In this document: piece after piece, positions 20,640 through 28,176 of the stretch
Numbering within the stretch: position 1 is the stretch's first letter
Layout of the letters: each line of letters starts with the position of its first letter
Source: Lachancea mirantina
Taxonomy: Eukaryota; Ascomycota; Saccharomycetes; Saccharomycetales; Saccharomycetaceae
Assembly (NCBI GenBank): GCA_900074745.1
Contig: LT598463.1
Span: forward strand, 441,926-505,925
Direction: 5' to 3'
Length of the DNA: 64,000 nucleotides
Made by a program: the position numbers and the translations under genes
Notes under the pieces: model-generated
Database searches by the model: none
What the model was told of the DNA's origin: nothing
The model's input: the letters and a program-made list of their open reading frames with translations, nothing else

Positions 20640-20673
20640 ATCCGCGGGTCCGCGCTTCCGCGGACCCGCGGAT
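20640..20673. repeat. perfect 15-bp inverted repeat with 4-base loop
   Basis: The arms 20640-20654 and 20659-20673 are perfectly complementary, separated by CTTC. Each arm contains CGG-GT-CCG (or its complement CGG-AC-CCG), that is, two CGG triplets facing each other two bases apart. Inverted CGG triplets are the classic target of Zn2Cys6 dimers. The element lies about 620 bases upstream of the Zn2Cys6 gene start, so autoregulation is one possible role. It could instead be a structural palindrome of the GC-rich island. Confidence 0.6.
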
Positions 20674-21209
20674 CACCCGTCGGCCGAATGGGAAAGGCCG
20701 AGCTGGTTTTGTGCAGCAAGCCGCCATGACTGCGTAAGGTGGACCTCGTGCGCGTTGTGAGCCTCGTGCGCCCCGTGGGGGTCGCGTGGGGGGTGTCGCG
20801 GGAAAAGCGGACCTAAGCTGACGCCGCCGCGCGCCACCAACAATGCGCATTCATGACGCCCGGGCGGTGGCCTGCGCAGTGGCGCGTAGCAACGCGGACA
20901 CAAACCAAGCACCCGTGTCCGCTGGCCGCAGCAGGGGGGCGCGGCGCCGTCTGGGCGCGGTGCTCGGCTGCCCCTTTGGGCTATTCCGATCGCATTCCGG
21001 TCCGAGTCGCAAACTTGCGTCCGAGGTCTGCCGCGCAGCGTGCCTACGCTGATCACACGCTGCGTTACCTAATTCCGCTTTAGATCTCCCAGCACAGGGA
21101 GGCCAAAGAAGGGCAACGCGATCAACACACGGGCTGTGGAAAAAAACAGGGAAAAAAAACGCGAGCCTGCGGCGGCGGGCGAAACCCGCCATATATCATC
21201 GGGCCGGCA

Positions 21210-21234
21210 CGCGGGCCGCCGGCGGGGGCCCGCG
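21210..21234. repeat. GC-only inverted repeat just upstream of the Zn2Cys6 gene
   Basis: The 8-base arms CGCGGGCC (21210-21217) and GGCCCGCG (21227-21234) flank a 9-base GC spacer. The end lies 60 bases before the start codon at 21295, downstream of a weak TATA-like CATATATC at 21190. If transcribed, it would fold into a very stable hairpin in the 5' leader and could impede translation. Confidence 0.45.
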
Positions 21235-21294
21235 AGCCCGATTACATAGTGTAGACAGGTTGTTGCTGAGCGCTGACAGTATAGATATTTGTGC

Positions 21295-24200
21295 ATGCAA
21301 CGCAACGACGAGACAAAATCCGGGGGCCGTGGTAGCGGTGGTGCAGCTGAGAGCGCCGCTGGCCTGGGCGGCACTCGCGATGCATCCCTGCAAGAGGGGC
21401 CAGGAGCAGGGGCCAGGGCAGGGGAGCCCCTTCCAGGCCCGGAGGCGGGCCCCGGGCCCACGGAGGGGACGGCCGGCCCCGGAGCCGCTGCCGGAGCCGC
21501 TGCCGGGACTGGCGGCGGCCCGGGCCCAGGCCCGAGCCCCGGCAGTGGTGCCGGGGCCCGCCCGGCGAAACCGCGGCCGTACAGAGTGCACAAGCGCCGC
21601 ACGACGCGTGCCTGTGAGGTGTGTCACGACCGCAAAGTGCGCTGCGACGCGTTTATCCGCGTGCCCTGCAGCTCGTGCCAGGCGTTCGGACTTGTGTGCC
21701 GACTGCGCGAGAAACGCACGCGCGGCAGCGGCGCCGCGTCCGCCGCTGCGGGTGTTCTGGGCGACGGCCCACCGGTCACGCCGTCGCCGCCCTCCGACGA
21801 CCCTGCTGCGCGCTGGTCTGAGCTCGGCGGCTCCAACGCGCCCGGCGCAAATGCGGGCGCCGGCGGCCTGGGCCCAGGCGGCCTCGCAGGCGGCCCCGCA
21901 GGCGCCCCTCCAGGCGCCCCTCCAGGCGCCGCCGTCGCCGCTTCCGCGGCTCCAGCCGCCGCAGGCACGGCCGCCCTTCCCCGCACCGCATCCGGCGGGC
22001 TCGAGCTAGCCGCGGACCCGCGCTCAGGCAAACCCGCGCCTGCAGATCCCCGCACAGGCACGTCGCGCGCAGACGCGCGCGTGCGCGACGCCGTCTCCAA
22101 CGGCGTTGCCTTCGGCGAGGAGTACCTGCTGACGCGCGGCGTGCAGGAGCCCGGCGAATTCTTCGACGCGCAGCGCGAGGACCGCGAACGCGTCTTCGTG
22201 TATTTCGGGCCTTCCAGCTTTCTAGGCCTGCTCACAGGCGCCGCGTTCGGCGACGGATCCCATTTCGCCAACGCAGAAAAACTTGCCTCGGCGCTGCCCC
22301 TCGGCGGCGCAGGCACGCCCCGCATCGCCAACGTCGAGATGCTCCGCATCTCCGGCGCGTTCCTCTTGCCTGCCAAGCAGATCTGCGACGCGCTCGTCGA
22401 CACCTATTTTGCACGCGTGCACGCACTCATGCCGATCATTGACCAGACTGAGTTCCGCGCCCAGTACGCAGCGCACTGCTGCTCCATGTTCCTGCTGCAG
22501 AGCATGCTGTGCGTCGCTGTCAAGCTCGCAGAACAGCCCTGGCTGCGCGCCCAGCTGCGCGACGCGCGCGGGTCGCGCGACCTCGCCGCGACCATCTTCT
22601 ACCAGCGCGCCAAGGCGCTCTACGACGGGCGGTACGAGCAGAACGAAATGGCGCTCCTACAGGGCATGCTGCTGCTGAGCCGCCAAGGGTTCCACGAGAA
22701 AAACACGATCCAGATGCCCATGTATTTCATCAAAGCCGCCGTCAGCGTGGCGCAGACGTACGGCATGCATCGCGCCGCCGAGCGGCACCCGACGTTTACC
22801 CCAAACGAAATGCGGCTGCGCAAGCTGGTGTGGTGGCAGCTCTACGTGCTCGACACAGTCGTGTCCGTAGCGATCGGCCGCCCGCAGGCAATCAACCTCG
22901 ACGACTGCGACGTGCCTGTGCTGACGCACAGCGACTTCGAGTTCGAGGGTGGCCTGCCCGAGCACGCACCGCCGCTCGCGAACCGGGATTGCGTCATCTG
23001 CACGGTGCAGATCGCGGAGATCATGTCTCGGGTCGCGCGCGAGCTCGCGCGACACGAGTCAGAACGGCCGCGGGCCGCGCTGGTGGCGCGGTTCGACGTG
23101 CTCCTGCAACGGTGGCGCCAGGATCTGCCAGAGACGCTGGCGTACCGCACGAACGCGGAGATCTTCACGCAGCATTCCTTGCCCAAGGCGTTTGTCAACG
23201 CGCTCTACTACAAGACGCTGTGCCTGCTGCACAAGGGCAACATACACGCGCCAGGCACGGAAGGCACGGAAGGCAACGCCGCGCAGCACAACTCCGCGGG
23301 GATCGCGTTCCAGGCCGCGCATTCGCTCACGCTGATCGGCCAGATCTTGCTGGACCGCGGCGAGGTCGGGTACTGCTACGTGTCGCACGCGTACTGTTTC
23401 TTCGAGGCCATGATCATCCTCGTGCACCGCATGTACGACCCGGGCTCGCCGTACCGCGACGTCGCGGTCGCGTGCTACCAGGTGCTCGACAAAGTGCTGG
23501 CGCGGTTCGGCGAGCTCTGGAACTCGTGCGAGCTGCTGCGCGACGTGCTGTACAAGTTCACGCAGAACCCGGCGTACCTGCGCAGCGTCGTCCAGAAGTT
23601 CAAGGACCGCGTCGGCGCAGACGAGGCCCCGCCGCAGTTGCCGCTCGAGGTCGAGTGGGAGCCCTCGGCGGTGGTGCCTGCGAGCGTGCCTGCAGGTATG
23701 GCCCCGCAGGCACCGCAGGTGCCGCAGGCGCCGCCCCAGTACCCGGTTTTCCCCCACATGGCCGCGCCGTTTCCACCGGCGCCGTTTGCGCCCGTGCAGT
23801 TTGCGCCCGCCCTGCAGCATATGCAGGCACCGCCTGCGGCGGTGCCTGCGGGCCCACCGGCCCTGGCCCCGGCGCCACCTTTCAATTTCATGACCACCGA
23901 CGTACTCTCTGCATCCGCCAGCTCGCAGCAATTCGACCCGCGGCTGCTTTTCCCGGACGTCTCGGAACCCCTGCCCGCAGACTTCAAGTTCTCCGGCCGG
24001 CAATCGCTGTGGCACAGCCCCGCCTCGGACCAGGAGGTGTTCCAGCAAACGCAACAGGAGCCCCTGCCGTACACGGCGCACATGCCAAACGCGTCAAGTC
24101 CCGTGCAGCCGACGTCCATCCCGCTGCCGCCCGAGTTCTGGGATAGCGTAAAGGTCAACTTTACGTTTTTCGACGAGCCCCACCGGCAGCCGCTCTGGGC

Positions 24201-24303
24201 CGACTCGGGCCGCCAAGACGACGCAGACCACCGAGACCCAAACCCTGGCGACGCGGACCTTCGTGACCCTGACCACGGCGACGCCGGTGCCAGCGGCTAT
24301 TGA
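21295..24303 (+). CDS. Zn2Cys6 fungal transcription factor, possibly FarB/Ctf1-like
   Basis: The 1002-residue protein has a Zn2Cys6 binuclear cluster with cysteines at 107, 110, 117, 125, 128 and 135 (spacing C-2-C-6-C-7-C-2-C-6-C) after a Gly/Ala/Pro-rich, disordered 100-residue leader. A fungal-specific transcription factor middle domain follows (around residues 270-560), with ALVDTYFARVHALMPIIDQ, FYQRAKALYDGRYEQNEMAL and WWQLYVLDTVVSVAIGRPQ. These blocks resemble the cutinase/fatty-acid regulators of the FarA/FarB/Ctf1 group of filamentous fungi; this is recall, not a search. The C-terminus is Pro-rich and ends in imperfect Asp/Arg/Pro repeats. I used the first ATG, at 21295; a TTG two codons earlier is unlikely. 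Codon third positions are overwhelmingly G or C. It sits at a junction of two ancestral blocks, with no counterpart at the matching S. cerevisiae loci. Target genes are unknown. Confidence 0.88.
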   Translation: MQRNDETKSGGRGSGGAAESAAGLGGTRDASLQEGPGAGARAGEPLPGPEAGPGPTEGTAGPGAAAGAAAGTGGGPGPGPSPGSGAGARPAKPRPYRVHKRRTTRACEVCHDRKVRCDAFIRVPCSSCQAFGLVCRLREKRTRGSGAASAAAGVLGDGPPVTPSPPSDDPAARWSELGGSNAPGANAGAGGLGPGGLAGGPAGAPPGAPPGAAVAASAAPAAAGTAALPRTASGGLELAADPRSGKPAPADPRTGTSRADARVRDAVSNGVAFGEEYLLTRGVQEPGEFFDAQREDRERVFVYFGPSSFLGLLTGAAFGDGSHFANAEKLASALPLGGAGTPRIANVEMLRISGAFLLPAKQICDALVDTYFARVHALMPIIDQTEFRAQYAAHCCSMFLLQSMLCVAVKLAEQPWLRAQLRDARGSRDLAATIFYQRAKALYDGRYEQNEMALLQGMLLLSRQGFHEKNTIQMPMYFIKAAVSVAQTYGMHRAAERHPTFTPNEMRLRKLVWWQLYVLDTVVSVAIGRPQAINLDDCDVPVLTHSDFEFEGGLPEHAPPLANRDCVICTVQIAEIMSRVARELARHESERPRAALVARFDVLLQRWRQDLPETLAYRTNAEIFTQHSLPKAFVNALYYKTLCLLHKGNIHAPGTEGTEGNAAQHNSAGIAFQAAHSLTLIGQILLDRGEVGYCYVSHAYCFFEAMIILVHRMYDPGSPYRDVAVACYQVLDKVLARFGELWNSCELLRDVLYKFTQNPAYLRSVVQKFKDRVGADEAPPQLPLEVEWEPSAVVPASVPAGMAPQAPQVPQAPPQYPVFPHMAAPFPPAPFAPVQFAPALQHMQAPPAAVPAGPPALAPAPPFNFMTTDVLSASASSQQFDPRLLFPDVSEPLPADFKFSGRQSLWHSPASDQEVFQQTQQEPLPYTAHMPNASSPVQPTSIPLPPEFWDSVKVNFTFFDEPHRQPLWADSGRQDDADHRDPNPGDADLRDPDHGDAGASGY

Positions 24304-24444
24304 CCGCAAATAGCAGGCACCCAGGCACCGTCACGCAATTATGTAATCTCCATTGTCCTCTATCCGGCATTCTCCCCCCGTCATATAAGCATTTGCACTT
24401 TGTCATAGCATTTCTTTTCTGTTCCTGCTTCCTCCTGCAAGGTC

Positions 24445-24470
24445 CTGCAGGGTGCTGCAGCACCCTGCAG
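24445..24470. repeat. 26-bp perfect palindrome between convergent genes
   Basis: This is a perfect self-complementary sequence of 26 bases with no spacer, made of CTGCAG at both ends and in the centre separated by GGTG and CACC. It lies between the 3' ends of the Zn2Cys6 gene and the NMA1/2 gene, about 140 and 90 bases from the two stops. It could shape the 3' ends of both transcripts. Its symmetry is beyond what is expected by chance in so short a spacer. Confidence 0.6.
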
Positions 24471-24562
24471 TGCGCTTGCCGCGGTTGCCACGCCAACTTT
24501 CCTTCACGCGTCTCATTAAATGTAAGCCTACAAACTGTTCCTAAAAGCCCGCTCGGGCCAAA

Positions 24563-25798
24563 TCACTCCTTGTTGCCCATCACCTGCTTTACGGGCTCGG
24601 TCTGGTTCACATACAATCCGTGCTCCTGGATATACCGGATAACACTGTTGGGCAGCAAGTACTGCACGGACATACCACGCCGGATAAACAGCCGCACTTT
24701 GGTAGACGAAATGTCGTTGTAAATCAGTTGCTTGATCACCAAGACGTTGCGTCGGTGCTCGTACATGATGTCATGCGACAACAGGAAGGACCGTACATCG
24801 GACCCAGTGCGTTCTACGATCAAGCACCCGTAATTGCCCAAAATGTGGTGTAAATCCGAATCGGCCCACACGTTGGGTTCACCCATACTCTCGATCAGGT
24901 CTCCGCCCGCCAGAAGCATGATCTTGACGCCCAGGCGTTCCCCCGTCGCGGTCGCGATCCCGCCCCGTTTGACGTTGATCTCGTCATTGAAATGGTCCAA
25001 GACTTTGGCCGTCCGTGTATAGTGCGGTTGCAAAGATTCCCATGCGTCCACCATAAGCCACGACGACGTACGCTCACACGCAAGTTCGCACATGCGCACC
25101 CGGTGGTGTGCGTCCGCCAACCCTGGTTTCTTGTAATTGTCGCTCACGGGTGAGTAATACCCACCCACGACCTCGAACCGCGTTTGTTCCGAGATGGCGT
25201 CGAGCGCCATCTCGAACATACGCAGGTGTAAATACGTGATAGGAGAAAACGAACCACACGCGACCACGACGAGGGGCAGCTTGCTCGCGTTCCGGAGCCG
25301 TTTTTGCAATCGATGCGACGGGAACGCATACTCTTCGATCGTTCGTGCTTGCCGCACCACGCCATGCGGCACTTCCTCCAGATCGGCGATCTGGTACTTG
25401 TGGACGCGAGATCCAATATGGTGGTCGCGGGGCAGCGCCTCGTACTCTTCTAGCAAAGGCGTGCAAATCTGGCGCGTGCTTTGCAAAGTCGTCGCATTCG
25501 CTTCAGATTTGCGGGGCTCGCCTTCGTCCTCGGACGAGGTCTCGTGCGACAACGGCTGCAACGCATCCAGCTTCATCGGGATCGAGCTATGGTGCGCCGT
25601 CGAGACTCGACGCCCGAATCGAGACTGTTTCTTGTAGTCCCGCGGGTGAATGGGCGCATCGATGGACTCATTGTAGTCGGCGAGCACGTACGGCTGGATG
25701 GGTCCGCTCTTTGGGATCGTCGACTGGGGCGCCAACGGCGGGTCCGGTTGTTTGTTCGACGAGGGCGGCTCGAAATCGGGTGCACGGGTCGGGTCCAT
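24563..25798 (-). CDS. NMA1: nicotinamide/nicotinate mononucleotide adenylyltransferase
   Basis: The 411-residue enzyme joins NMN or NaMN to AMP from ATP to make NAD or its deamido form. After a disordered N-terminal 170 residues, the nucleotidyltransferase core begins VVVACGSFSPITYLHLRMFE (GSFSP at 182-186, His191 in the catalytic T/HxxH position). The ligand-binding VVGGYYSPVSDNYKK and the C-terminal ISSTKVRLFIRRG signature follow. It corresponds to both S. cerevisiae NMA1 and NMA2, since both flanking genes STF2/TMA10 and ECT1 lie next to it in the matching orientation. Unlike the S. cerevisiae NMA2 locus, no SEC9 is present between it and STF2. GC content (about 50-60%) is above the window average. 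Confidence 0.95.
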   Translation of the reverse strand: MDPTRAPDFEPPSSNKQPDPPLAPQSTIPKSGPIQPYVLADYNESIDAPIHPRDYKKQSRFGRRVSTAHHSSIPMKLDALQPLSHETSSEDEGEPRKSEANATTLQSTRQICTPLLEEYEALPRDHHIGSRVHKYQIADLEEVPHGVVRQARTIEEYAFPSHRLQKRLRNASKLPLVVVACGSFSPITYLHLRMFEMALDAISEQTRFEVVGGYYSPVSDNYKKPGLADAHHRVRMCELACERTSSWLMVDAWESLQPHYTRTAKVLDHFNDEINVKRGGIATATGERLGVKIMLLAGGDLIESMGEPNVWADSDLHHILGNYGCLIVERTGSDVRSFLLSHDIMYEHRRNVLVIKQLIYNDISSTKVRLFIRRGMSVQYLLPNSVIRYIQEHGLYVNQTEPVKQVMGNKE

Positions 25799-26483
25799 GC
25801 TGTGTTATCGGGGGGGCAACCAAAAGGGCGGTAACGTTCGGGGTTGTTTCAAATATATGCCAGCAAGTCTCCTATTTGTCCAAGCTTTTTAGATTTCCGT
25901 AACCTTCGGAAATCTTCGGGGGGACCGGATTGTCCTGCTGCGTGGATATGGCACATTCGAGGAGTATGGTTCCCGCTGTTTTGTCGATGACTGTTGGTGG
26001 TTGTACGGGACCAATTTTTTTCGGGTTCGTACAAAACGAGGGATATGTTTGCCCGTTCCATGTGATCTGACACAAAAGCGGACATACCGGAGCAAACCCC
26101 GCTTCTTATATCCGTGCGTCGCTGTGTACGAGGAAAATGCCATTTCTTTTTATGACGGAGTATATATCACTATGCACGACAAACACACATCCATACACCC
26201 TCATATCCCCTTCCCCCTTGGAGATCCCTCCCCGCCTCCCCCCTAATCTCCCCACACTCTTTCCGTATTCCCCTCCTCCCCACACTTTCCCTCCCGGTTA
26301 TCCGTATCACCGCCTAAACGATGTGAGTCACTCTGAGTTGCAAACGCCACATCCACACCACTTACCAAGTCGAGTGCAAGCCTCTGTACGAGACTATATA
26401 AGCCGGCCATTCGTTGTCAACATAGTTAACTCAGTCACAAGCCATCACCATCTCACTCGAGAAACCAATCTATATACTCAACA
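25799..26483. promoter_or_regulatory. divergent NMA/STF2 promoter: four stress elements and a TATA box
   Basis: In this 685-base divergent region, four CCCCT stress response elements (Msn2/Msn4 targets) lie at 26207-26211, 26214-26218, 26240-26244 and 26270-26274 inside a long pyrimidine-rich tract. A strong TATATAAG box is at 26395-26402, 82 bases before the STF2 start codon. Clustered stress elements plus TATA are the classic layout of a stress-induced gene and point at STF2. The NMA side shows no clear element. Confidence 0.6.
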
Positions 26484-26744
26484 ATGACCAGAACTAACAA
26501 ATGGACCGTTCACGAAGCCAAGGCCGAATCCCACTATTTTACACATAACGGAACCTACGGTAAGGCACCCAATGGCGTCAAGAAAATGGGTTCCGGTAAG
26601 GGCAACTGGGGCAAACTCGGCGACGAAATAGAAGACCTTATTGACGACGGCGAGATCCCACCCATTTTCAACAAGGACAGACGTGGGTCCAATGTCCAAT
26701 CGCACGAAAACAGGTACGAACAGGTACAGCATCACGAGAACTAG
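26484..26744 (+). CDS. STF2: Stf2/Tma10 small stress-induced protein
   Basis: This 86-residue protein matches the paralogues Stf2 and Tma10 of S. cerevisiae: MTRTNKW at the start, KGNWGKLGDEIEDLIDDGE in the middle and KDRRGSNVQSHE near the end. The family consists of small, hydrophilic, intrinsically disordered proteins induced by stress. Stf2 was first described as stabilising the inhibited mitochondrial ATP synthase and later as a hydrophilin acting in dehydration tolerance; Tma10 is ribosome-associated. This is the single ancestor-type copy. It converges with ECT1, with 63 bases between the stops. Confidence 0.95.
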   Translation: MTRTNKWTVHEAKAESHYFTHNGTYGKAPNGVKKMGSGKGNWGKLGDEIEDLIDDGEIPPIFNKDRRGSNVQSHENRYEQVQHHEN

Positions 26745-26807
26745 TCGATTCTATACAATGTATAGTTCTTTGAACACGAAACGATGATACGACGTCCGCT
26801 TGCTAGC

Positions 26808-27827
26808 TCAGCTCGCAACGCCCTTACGGGCGTTGCGCGCGACGTAGTGGTCGCGCTGCGACAGAACTCGGTCGAGCACGACGCGGCGGTTCAAGTAGGA
26901 AAACTGACCGTCCAGGGTCAATTGGGGGTCGTCAAGACGCCAATGCTCGAGGCAGCGTATGCTCGTGGCGAGCCCAGCTACGGGTGCCAATACAATGCCG
27001 TCCACGTATCGGCAGCTCAACACGCCGAGCGCGCGCTCGGCGAGAGTCATTATGCACGGCAAATCGTCTTCGGAGCACGTGATACCCACGATCACGTGGA
27101 CAGAGCCGTCGTCGGCGACGCCGTCGGCGACGCGGGTATCGTCCGCGTTGTGACGTTGGCGCAGCCGCGCCAACTGCTCGATGTGGCCTACATGGAACAG
27201 GTCAAAATCGCCCTCGATGTAAACGGTCTTGCGTGGATCGAACGCAAAGCGGCCCTTGACGGTCACGTGATCGAAGTCATGCATGAACACGTAGCACCAA
27301 GGGTCGTGCCCATTGGTCGCGGTCGCGTACCGCGCGAGCTGGTCCAAGTGGACGTCCTCGATCTCCGCATCCACGTCCGTGTACGTTCGTGACCCGCTCA
27401 GGATCCGGTGAATGATATCGGTCGTACTGACACCCTCAGTCCGCTTCACTACACGAAACCGGCCCAACTGTTTCATTGGACCGTAGCAGTCGTTCCCGTC
27501 GGCGTCGTTGCTGATATCGTCACCGTGAACCACGTATTTACACCCGCACGCGTCCAACACTGCGGCCTGCGTCACGTACGGCGCGTTTTCAACCACACGC
27601 GTACACCAGCGGTTGCTACGCGTGTGCGCATACCGTTCTCGTTCATTCATTACGGGCATTCCACCCTTGTTGATGAGAATGTCCTTGTCGTTATGCACTC
27701 CGCATATCAACTCTCCGGTTTGGTCTCGTGGGATAAGCCGGCGCGCCTGCAAGATCGCACCAGAATGACCGTGGTGTGTGAAATCAAAACACCCGTCAAC
27801 CCACAACCGGTTTGGGTTTAGGTCCAT
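26808..27827 (-). CDS. ECT1: ethanolamine-phosphate cytidylyltransferase
   Basis: The 339-residue enzyme makes CDP-ethanolamine in the Kennedy pathway of phosphatidylethanolamine synthesis. Two cytidylyltransferase repeats are visible. The first has VDGCFDFTHHGHSG with the HxGH motif at 18-21 and RTEGVSTTDIIHRIL at its end. The second begins YIEGDFDLFHVGHIEQ. I chose ATG 27827 (MDLNPNRLWVDGC), matching the family start; the frame reaches further upstream only from a GTG. Length is close to the yeast protein (about 323). The neighbours STF2 and, beyond the DUF4112 gene, PRP18 match S. cerevisiae chromosome VII. GC content is about 60% in places, higher than the genes to the right. Confidence 0.95.
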   Translation of the reverse strand: MDLNPNRLWVDGCFDFTHHGHSGAILQARRLIPRDQTGELICGVHNDKDILINKGGMPVMNERERYAHTRSNRWCTRVVENAPYVTQAAVLDACGCKYVVHGDDISNDADGNDCYGPMKQLGRFRVVKRTEGVSTTDIIHRILSGSRTYTDVDAEIEDVHLDQLARYATATNGHDPWCYVFMHDFDHVTVKGRFAFDPRKTVYIEGDFDLFHVGHIEQLARLRQRHNADDTRVADGVADDGSVHVIVGITCSEDDLPCIMTLAERALGVLSCRYVDGIVLAPVAGLATSIRCLEHWRLDDPQLTLDGQFSYLNRRVVLDRVLSQRDHYVARNARKGVAS

Positions 27828-28176
27828 GATTTGGTTTTGAAACGAATGCCCGTAACGGAGCCACGAGAGCTCGTTAAGATTCACTTAGTGTTTCGTTGAA
27901 TTTGAATTAAGATCCCACCCGTTATCAACAATATAAGTCACATGATTAAAATGCACACAACGTTATCAATGATAAAAAGACTACGTGAACTACGTATTGG
28001 AGGCTGATAAGACCACGACGATCCTAGACGTTTCTCACATGTCCTTATGGTTCGGCTGCAAGACGCGGAATAGACGCGACTCTTGCGGGGGCTCCGTGCA
28101 GGCTACTAAAATGAGCTTTCTTTTATATATTGCAGTGAAAAATCCAACAATGCTAGACGAATTTCCCGCTATGCCA

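Larger units (their letters stand above)
20012..21294. other. 1.3 kb GC-rich intergenic island without a convincing gene
   Basis: This stretch is very rich in G and C, unlike the rest of the window. Many overlapping open frames exist on both strands, as expected where AT-rich stop codons are rare, but none shows a domain, a family motif or consistent codon use, so I call none. It includes a CTG/GCC repetitive patch near 20285-20320 and two perfect inverted repeats listed separately. It must contain the upstream regions of the HSP70 gene (minus) and of the Zn2Cys6 gene (plus). Confidence 0.55.

Noticed and set aside
20221-21200. Several frames of 70-210 codons in the GC-rich island upstream of the regulator
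   Set aside because: They overlap each other on both strands, are rich in Arg, Ala and Pro, and show no motif. This is expected by chance in such composition.
22509-24146. 545-codon plus-strand frame and 340-codon minus-strand frame (23059-24081) overlapping the Zn2Cys6 gene
   Set aside because: Both are Arg/Ala-rich shadows produced by G/C-ending codons in the real frame. They lack any domain, whereas the chosen frame has the zinc cluster and middle domain.
21295-24303. Recent horizontal transfer of the Zn2Cys6 gene, suggested by its high GC
   Set aside because: The raised GC extends in a gradient into vertically inherited neighbours (HSP70, NMA, ECT1), and the protein family is fungal. 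A regional compositional effect explains this better, though old transfer cannot be excluded.
24445-24470. The palindrome as a transposon end or attachment site
   Set aside because: No second copy, target duplication or transposase gene is visible nearby.
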